A DNA stretch of 64,000 bases from Bacteroidales bacterium (GTDB taxonomy: Bacteria; Bacteroidota; Bacteroidia; Bacteroidales; Bacteroidaceae): contig SUXQ01000009.1 of NCBI GenBank assembly GCA_015060905.1, positions 1 to 64,000 of the forward strand, written 5' to 3'. The notes below the pieces were generated by a model. That model did no database searches. It was given only the letters and a program-made list of their open reading frames with translations, and had not been told where the DNA came from. Position 1 is the first letter of the stretch; each line of letters opens with the position of its first letter. Positions 59,285 to 64,000 of the stretch are shown here, in pieces. The translations under genes and the position numbers were made by a program.

Positions 59285-60382
59285 TTGACTAAGATTAAAG
59301 AGATAGCGAATGCCCTTGAAATGTTCGCGCCTCTGCCCTTGCAGGAGAGCTATGATAATGCCGGTCTGCAAGTGGGGTTACATGAGGCGGAAGTTAAAGG
59401 GGCTTTGTTGTGTTTGGACGTAACGGAAGAGGTAATTGACGAGGCCGTAACATCCGAATGCAATCTTATTATTTCGCATCATCCTCTCCTTTTCAGACCT
59501 TTGAAAAGGATTACCGGTGCTAACTATGTAGAGCGCTGCATTCTTAAAGCCATAAGCAATAATATTGCCATATATTCGGCGCATACTAACCTTGACAATG
59601 CTGCCGGTGGGGTGAATTTCAAGATTGCCGAAAAGTTGGGGCTTAAAAATGTAAAGATACTCTCTCCCAAAGAAAATTCCTTGCTTAAAATAGCTGTTTA
59701 TGTTCCATTGTCTCATGCAGAGAGTGTGCGCAGTGCGCTTTTTGCTGCAGGATGCGGCACTATCGGCGATTATGATAGTTGCAGCTACAATATAGTTGGC
59801 GAGGGAACTTTCCGCGCCGGAGAGAATTGTTCGCCTTTTTGCGGTACAATAGGGGAGTTACACACAGAAAAAGAGGTGCGCATAGAGACTATTTTGCCTG
59901 CGTATTTAAAAAACAGAGCGTTAAAAGCATTGTTGGCTGTGCACCCTTACGAAGAGCCGGCATATGATATTTATCCTCTGTGCAATGTGTGGCCGACTGC
60001 AGGGACAGGGGTCATTGGCGAACTAAGCGAGCCTGTCGATGCAAAAGAATTTCTGCTTGCTGTAAAAGATATTTTTGGCGTTGAGCGTCTGATGCACACA
60101 AACTTACAAAGTAAAAAAATAACCCGTGTAGCCTTGTGTGGCGGTGCGGGTGCGTCGTTTGCCCGCGACGCTGCAGTTGCAGGAGCAGATATATACATCA
60201 CCGGCGAGGGGCATTATCACGACATGTTCAGCTATACAGAGGGTATGATAATGGCAGTAATAGGGCATTATGAGAGTGAGCAATATACTTCGGAATTAAT
60301 TTCGGAAATATTGACACGGAAATTCCCCGACCTTAAAGTAAAAATAACAGAAAAGAGAACTAATCCGATATATTATTTATAA
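59285..60382 (+). CDS. Nif3-like dinuclear metal centre protein
   Basis: A protein of about 365 aa of the Nif3/YbgI family, forming toroidal hexamers with two metals per active site. The metal ligands are in IISHHPLLF (His-His), YSAHTNLDNAAGG and, near the C-terminus, ITGEGHYHDMF with ALCGGAGASFARDA. The inserted middle domain gives the longer Bacteroidetes form. The family may be GTP cyclohydrolase I type 2-like, but its role is unsettled. The frame has no ATG near its start; TTG at 59285 gives LTKIKEIANALEMFAPLPLQ, which aligns with known starts, and the promoter box at 59220 rules out the TTG at 59225. The zinc-ribbon gene follows 19 nt later. Confidence 0.85.
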   Translation: MTKIKEIANALEMFAPLPLQESYDNAGLQVGLHEAEVKGALLCLDVTEEVIDEAVTSECNLIISHHPLLFRPLKRITGANYVERCILKAISNNIAIYSAHTNLDNAAGGVNFKIAEKLGLKNVKILSPKENSLLKIAVYVPLSHAESVRSALFAAGCGTIGDYDSCSYNIVGEGTFRAGENCSPFCGTIGELHTEKEVRIETILPAYLKNRALKALLAVHPYEEPAYDIYPLCNVWPTAGTGVIGELSEPVDAKEFLLAVKDIFGVERLMHTNLQSKKITRVALCGGAGASFARDAAVAGADIYITGEGHYHDMFSYTEGMIMAVIGHYESEQYTSELISEILTRKFPDLKVKITEKRTNPIYYL

Positions 60383-60401
60383 CAAAAAAACGATAAACAA
60401 A

Positions 60402-61223
60402 ATGGCAAAAAAAGATCCTTCTGAATATACAGTGGAAGAGAAATTAAAGTCGTTGTATCAGTTGCAAACAATTCTCTCGGAGATTGACAAAATTAAGATT
60501 CTTCGTGGCGAACTTCCCCTTGAAGTAAAAGATCTTGAGGATGAGATTATTGGTCTTGGTACGCGTATCGAGAATATTGCAAACGACATTAAAGCAAACA
60601 GAGAGGCAATCACCGGTTACAAAGCTGAAATTGAGCAGGCGAAACAGAGCATTGCAAAATACACCGAGGATCAGAATCACATTCACAACAGTCGTGAATT
60701 TGACCTTCTGAACAAGGAAATAGAGTATAAAAATCTTGTTATTGAGCACGACGAAAAGAAAATACGTGAGGCTCAAAATCTTGACAAGCAGAAGAGCGAG
60801 GAACTTGCAAAGGCAAAAGAAGCACTTGACGAGCGCAAAAAGGATCTTGAATTGAAAAAAGCCGAGCTTGAAGAGATTGTTACCGAGACTAAGCAAGAGG
60901 AGGAAAAACTTCGCGAGCAAGCACGCAACCTTGAACTTACAATTGAACCACGTTTGCTTACATCGTTCAAACGCATTCGCAAAAATTCACGTAACGGCCT
61001 TGGAATCGTATACGTTCAGCGTGACGCTTGTGCCGGCTGTTTCAGCAAAATCCCCCCCCAACGTCAGATGGACATCAGAATGCGTAAGAAAATTATTGTT
61101 TGCGAGAACTGCGGACGTATTATGATTGACCCCGAACTTGCAGGCATCAAGGAGGACAAGCCCGCTGAGGCACCCACCACCAAACGTCGTGGCATCAGAA
61201 GAGCGACTCCCAAAAGTGAATAA
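60402..61223 (+). CDS. Coiled-coil protein with C4 zinc ribbon (DUF164-like)
   Basis: A 273-aa cytosolic protein. Residues about 15-185 form a long antiparallel coiled coil rich in Glu and Lys. Residues about 205-245 are a C4 zinc ribbon: CAGCFSKIPP, then IIVCENCGRIMIDPE. The tail (KRRGIRRATPKSE) is basic. The family (CT398/DUF164) has been linked to nucleic-acid binding and to sigma54 and flagellar functions elsewhere; no role is known here. It follows the Nif3-like gene by 19 nt, a pairing I recall from many Bacteroidetes, and ends with a terminator. Confidence 0.9.
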   Translation: MAKKDPSEYTVEEKLKSLYQLQTILSEIDKIKILRGELPLEVKDLEDEIIGLGTRIENIANDIKANREAITGYKAEIEQAKQSIAKYTEDQNHIHNSREFDLLNKEIEYKNLVIEHDEKKIREAQNLDKQKSEELAKAKEALDERKKDLELKKAELEEIVTETKQEEEKLREQARNLELTIEPRLLTSFKRIRKNSRNGLGIVYVQRDACAGCFSKIPPQRQMDIRMRKKIIVCENCGRIMIDPELAGIKEDKPAEAPTTKRRGIRRATPKSE

Positions 61224-61256
61224 GAATTTTTTTATAATATAAGAGATTGTAAAATT

Positions 61257-61293
61257 ACAATGACGATTGCTTATGGCTATCGTCATTGTTTTT
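61257..61293 (+). terminator. Terminator after the zinc-ribbon gene
   Basis: A perfect 11-bp stem (61257-61267 with 61279-61289) followed by TTTT. Confidence 0.8.
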
Positions 61294-61303
61294 AATTATA
61301 TCA

Positions 61304-62122
61304 ATGAAAATTACGGTACTTGTCGATAATATAAGCAACGATGCGCAAGGGTTAAAAGCCGAGCATGGACTCTCATTCTTTATGCAGGCAGATGAACGGA
61401 AATTCCTTGTAGACGTTGGGGCAACCTCTCTTTTTATTGAAAATGCTTGTAAATTAGGAGTAGATATTGCAGATGTAGATTATCTTATTCTGTCGCATGC
61501 TCACGCCGACCATACAGGTGGCCTTGAGGCTTTCTTAAGCATAAACAGTAAGGCTAAAATATATCTCTCCGAGAATGTATGTGGTCGTAATTTCTTTTCT
61601 ACACGCAGGGGAGTCAAACGCAATATTTCTATCGACCACAGACTATTACAGTTGCATGAAGAACGTTTCATTTTTGTAAATAAAAATACATCTGTAACAG
61701 AAAATGTGAAATTGATTTCTGCAATCCCCTGCATTTATTCAGCGCCAAAAGCAAATGCTACGCTTTTTGCAGATAATGCGCCGGATGATTTTTTGCATGA
61801 GCTTGCTGTTGTGGTAAAAAATGACAATGGGTCGGCAAGCGTAATTTCGCCATGTACGCATCGTGGTATTTTGAATATTCTCGATGCTGTAAAAAATTAC
61901 AATGTTTCAAAATTTGTCGGCGGATTGCATCTGCTCGATTCTGACGAAAAAAACAGTTTCGAGAGTGTCGAGGAAATTCAATCTTTGGCGCACGAAATTT
62001 TGAAGAGAAATATTTTCCTCTGCACAGGGCACTGTACGGGAATTAATGCTAAAAATATTCTGTCGAAAGAATTAGGAAATAATTTTGCTGAATTTTACAC
62101 CGGATTTTCAGTGAATTTATGA
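61304..62122 (+). CDS. Metallo-beta-lactamase fold hydrolase
   Basis: A 272-aa cytosolic MBL-fold protein. Metal ligands are in ILSHAHADHTGGLEAF (HxHxDH, residues about 65-72), SPCTHRGILNILDA (His) and GGLHLLDSDEK (His), plus CTGHCTGI near the end, a set typical of the 7,8-dihydropterin-6-methyl-4-(beta-D-ribofuranosyl)-aminobenzene 5'-phosphate synthase-like subgroup. The substrate is unknown. The ATG at 61304 is chosen over a TTG six codons earlier, which lies inside the preceding terminator. Confidence 0.88.
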   Translation: MKITVLVDNISNDAQGLKAEHGLSFFMQADERKFLVDVGATSLFIENACKLGVDIADVDYLILSHAHADHTGGLEAFLSINSKAKIYLSENVCGRNFFSTRRGVKRNISIDHRLLQLHEERFIFVNKNTSVTENVKLISAIPCIYSAPKANATLFADNAPDDFLHELAVVVKNDNGSASVISPCTHRGILNILDAVKNYNVSKFVGGLHLLDSDEKNSFESVEEIQSLAHEILKRNIFLCTGHCTGINAKNILSKELGNNFAEFYTGFSVNL

Positions 62123-62123
62123 T

Positions 62124-62169
62124 AAAAAATTAAACAGCGTAGGTTTAAACCTACGCTGTTTAATTTTTT
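62124..62169. terminator. Bidirectional terminator, perfect 46-bp palindrome
   Basis: The sequence is its own complement over 23 bp per arm with no spacer (centre between 62146 and 62147). It lies between the convergent MBL and ACT-domain genes, with A/T runs at the outer ends. Confidence 0.9.
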
Positions 62170-62181
62170 ATATCTGATTAA

Positions 62182-62607
62182 TCAGATATTATTCAGTTTT
62201 TCTTGTGTAAGAGTGGTAAACTCTTTTTTGTCAAGAATATCTATACACTTTTGCAGGTCGTTCGGGCGTATAATGACGCTTGCTGTAGAGCCTTGTGCAA
62301 AGGCATACATATATTCAATGGAAATGCCCGCATCGGTAATTGCGGCCAAGGCAACCTCGAGTGCACCGGGAACGTCGGGGCATTGGAGGCAGATTACGTC
62401 GTTAAGACTTGCTGCAAAGCTCTTTTCGCGTAGCAAGGCGCATGCCTTTTCAGGGTCGGATACAATGAGGTGCAACACTCCAAACTCGGCATTTTCGGAT
62501 ACCGTGAACGCCTTCATGTTTATTCCAGCTTCGCTGAAAATCTTTGCTACCTGACTGAATCGGCCTAAGCGATTCTCAAGGAATACAGATAATTGTTTTA
62601 TTAGCAT
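62182..62607 (-). CDS. ACT domain protein, 141 aa
   Basis: A small protein made of two ACT domains: QLSVFLENRLGRFSQVAKIF (residues 4-23) opens the first, and ICLQCPDVPGALEVALAAIT near residue 73 opens the second. ACT domains bind amino acids and control enzymes. It follows the phenylacetate-CoA ligase gene by 31 nt. In Bacteroidales this pair often lies beside indolepyruvate ferredoxin oxidoreductase genes, so sensing an aromatic amino acid in that pathway is a fair inference. The oxidoreductase genes would lie beyond the right edge. Confidence 0.9.
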   Translation of the reverse strand: MLIKQLSVFLENRLGRFSQVAKIFSEAGINMKAFTVSENAEFGVLHLIVSDPEKACALLREKSFAASLNDVICLQCPDVPGALEVALAAITDAGISIEYMYAFAQGSTASVIIRPNDLQKCIDILDKKEFTTLTQEKLNNI

Positions 62608-62638
62608 CTTTTTTCTGTTTTGAAGGTGAAACTATCAA

Positions 62639-63946
62639 TTATTCAAATTTACGGTGGTCGATAGCATGTTTGGCTTTACCCATGCTGCGCTCGATAGTAT
62701 TAGGCTCCACAATCTTTATGTTGGGCGAAATTCCTACAACGCTCTGCACTCTTGCTGTGATGCGTTTCTTGAGGTTGGCCAATTCTGTTATTCTGTCGGT
62801 GTAATATTCGGGGTGTACTTCTATCTGAATGTCAAAAGTATCGGTGTTGTTTACTCTGTCTACCTCAATCATATAATAGGGTTCGCACTCGGGGAATTCC
62901 AAAATAATGCTTTCGATAGTCGAGGGGAATACGTTTACGCCGCGTATGATGAGCATGTCATCGCTGCGACCCAAAATTTTGCTCATGCGTACGGCTGTAC
63001 GGCCACATTCGCATGTTTCGTAGTGCAGAGTGGTTAGGTCGCGTGTGCGGTAACGTATCATGGGCATACCCCATTTTGTAAGGTTGGTAAATACAAGTTC
63101 ACCCTTTTCACCGGGAGGCAGTGGTTCGAGAGTTTCGGGGTCGATAATTTCGGGGTAGAAGTGATCCTCCCACAAGTGTGTACCATTCTGACAGTGGCAC
63201 TCGCAACCTACGCCGGGACCGCACATCTCTGTAAGACCGTAAATATCATATGCCTTGAGCTTTAATTTTTCCTCTATTTCGTGACGCATGGCATCTGTCC
63301 AGGGCTCTGCTCCGAATACTCCCACGCGTAGCTTAAATTCGTTAATGTCGAGGCCGCTTTTTTTGATTGCATCGGCAATATATAGTGCGTACGAAGGGGT
63401 GCAGGCGAGTACTGTGCTGCCAAAGTCGTGCATCAGTGTTATCTGTTTTTCGGTGTTTCCGCTACCTGTGGGGACGATTGATGCTCCAATAAGTGTACCG
63501 CCATCATGTGCTCCCAATCCTCCTGTAAAAAGACCGTAACCGTATGAAACTTGCATAATGTCATTTTTGCTGACACCTGCTGCCATCAATGAGCGGGCTG
63601 TTACTTCGCTCCACATTTCAAGGTCCTCTTTTGTGTAACCTGCAACAATGGGCTTACCGGTTGTTCCCGAGGAAGCATGCAGACGTACAATCTCTTCCAT
63701 CGGCACACAGAATAGCCCGAAGGGGTAGTTGTCGCGCAGGTCCTGTTTGGTTGTAAACGGGAGCTTTGAAATGTCATCGATACTGCGAATGTCCTGAGGC
63801 TTTACCCCACATTCGTCCATGCGTTTGCGATAGTAGGTGGAATCGTTGTATACATGTTCCACCATCTTTACGAGGCGTTCACTTTGCAGACGGCGCATCT
63901 CCTCTCTGCTCATGCATTCCACCTCTTTGTTCCAATACATTGTCAT
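62639..63946 (-). CDS. paaK: Phenylacetate-CoA ligase
   Basis: A 435-aa adenylate-forming enzyme that activates phenylacetate, or a related aryl acid, to its CoA thioester. The adenylation motifs are HASSGTTGKPIVAGYTKEDL (P-loop, residues about 90-110), the middle DIYGLTEMCGPGVGCECH segment, and YRTRDLTTLHYE; the C-terminal hinge is in GRSDDMLIIRGVNVFPSTIE. Length is typical. Together with the ACT protein it suggests anaerobic fermentation of aromatic amino acids, where aryl-CoA is made or used reversibly to gain ATP. The DNA from 63947 to the window end shows no further gene. Confidence 0.94.
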   Translation of the reverse strand: MTMYWNKEVECMSREEMRRLQSERLVKMVEHVYNDSTYYRKRMDECGVKPQDIRSIDDISKLPFTTKQDLRDNYPFGLFCVPMEEIVRLHASSGTTGKPIVAGYTKEDLEMWSEVTARSLMAAGVSKNDIMQVSYGYGLFTGGLGAHDGGTLIGASIVPTGSGNTEKQITLMHDFGSTVLACTPSYALYIADAIKKSGLDINEFKLRVGVFGAEPWTDAMRHEIEEKLKLKAYDIYGLTEMCGPGVGCECHCQNGTHLWEDHFYPEIIDPETLEPLPPGEKGELVFTNLTKWGMPMIRYRTRDLTTLHYETCECGRTAVRMSKILGRSDDMLIIRGVNVFPSTIESIILEFPECEPYYMIEVDRVNNTDTFDIQIEVHPEYYTDRITELANLKKRITARVQSVVGISPNIKIVEPNTIERSMGKAKHAIDHRKFE

Positions 63947-64000
63947 TGTCTTCTTGTTTTTGTGTCTTCTATGACGTTATTTTTTTATTACTTTGATCGG

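Noticed and set aside
1-64000. tRNA, rRNA and insertion-sequence transposase genes
   Set aside because: No TpsiC-arm-like motifs, rRNA segments or transposase motifs were recognised. A tRNAscan or covariance search could still find a tRNA I missed.

Overview
The window is chromosomal DNA of an anaerobic member of the Bacteroidales. The support is a fused lpxC-fabZ lipid A gene, GH92 and GH20 glycan hydrolases, a BspA-like leucine-rich repeat surface protein, a DUF4369 lipoprotein, an oxygen-sensitive class III ribonucleotide reductase, and Bacteroidetes -7 promoter boxes (TAnnTTTG) in front of many genes. I cannot name a genus. No rRNA or tRNA gene was recognised.

The centrepiece is a complete type V-A CRISPR-Cas locus at 12.7-19.0 kb: cas12a (1252 aa, all RuvC, Nuc, PAM-contact and crRNA-processing residues present), cas4, cas1 and cas2 in one compact operon. 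A short leader and an array of seven 36-nt repeats with six spacers follow. The block is visibly more AT-rich than the housekeeping genes around it and looks like a transferred defence island. A Bacteroidetes promoter box lies 11 nt before the first repeat, and the last repeat has lost the bases needed for its hairpin. A 59-aa winged-helix protein and a 66-aa cysteine-rich protein sit just beyond the array on the opposite strand.

Layout. 0-3.3 kb: accessory genes (partial DUF3791 gene, gene relics, a metallophosphoesterase with two unknown proteins). 3.3-12.6 kb: GH92 mannosidase, M28 peptidase, RelA-type HD protein, SDR, Crp/Fnr-like regulator, acyltransferase, BASS transporter. 12.7-19.0 kb: CRISPR-Cas12a. 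19.0-27.3 kb: pepT, nrdDG with a long structured leader, a hairpin repeat element, TrpB-like enzyme, GH20 hexosaminidase. 27.3-33.2 kb: BspA-like protein, then an unusual region where a GH108 peptidoglycan hydrolase gene lies between an intact periplasmic-protein gene and a 5'-truncated copy of it, the copy being interrupted by a second hairpin element. 33.2-42.1 kb: esterase, miaA, lpxA, lpxC-fabZ, lpxD, pyrF, prfA, purM, all on the minus strand. 42.3-64 kb: NhaD antiporter, a three-gene phospholipid-headgroup-like operon, radical SAM protein, mltG, MATE pump, rpiB-tkt, galM, prs, ferritin-like protein, fetAB-type transporter, Nif3, zinc-ribbon coiled-coil protein, MBL hydrolase, and an ACT protein with phenylacetate-CoA ligase.

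Besides Cas12a, the signals most worth following are the GH108 locus (a possible effector and periplasmic immunity pair), the two nested-hairpin repeat elements, and the structured leaders of nrdDG and the BspA-like gene. Promoter and terminator calls come from motif and inverted-repeat reading only.
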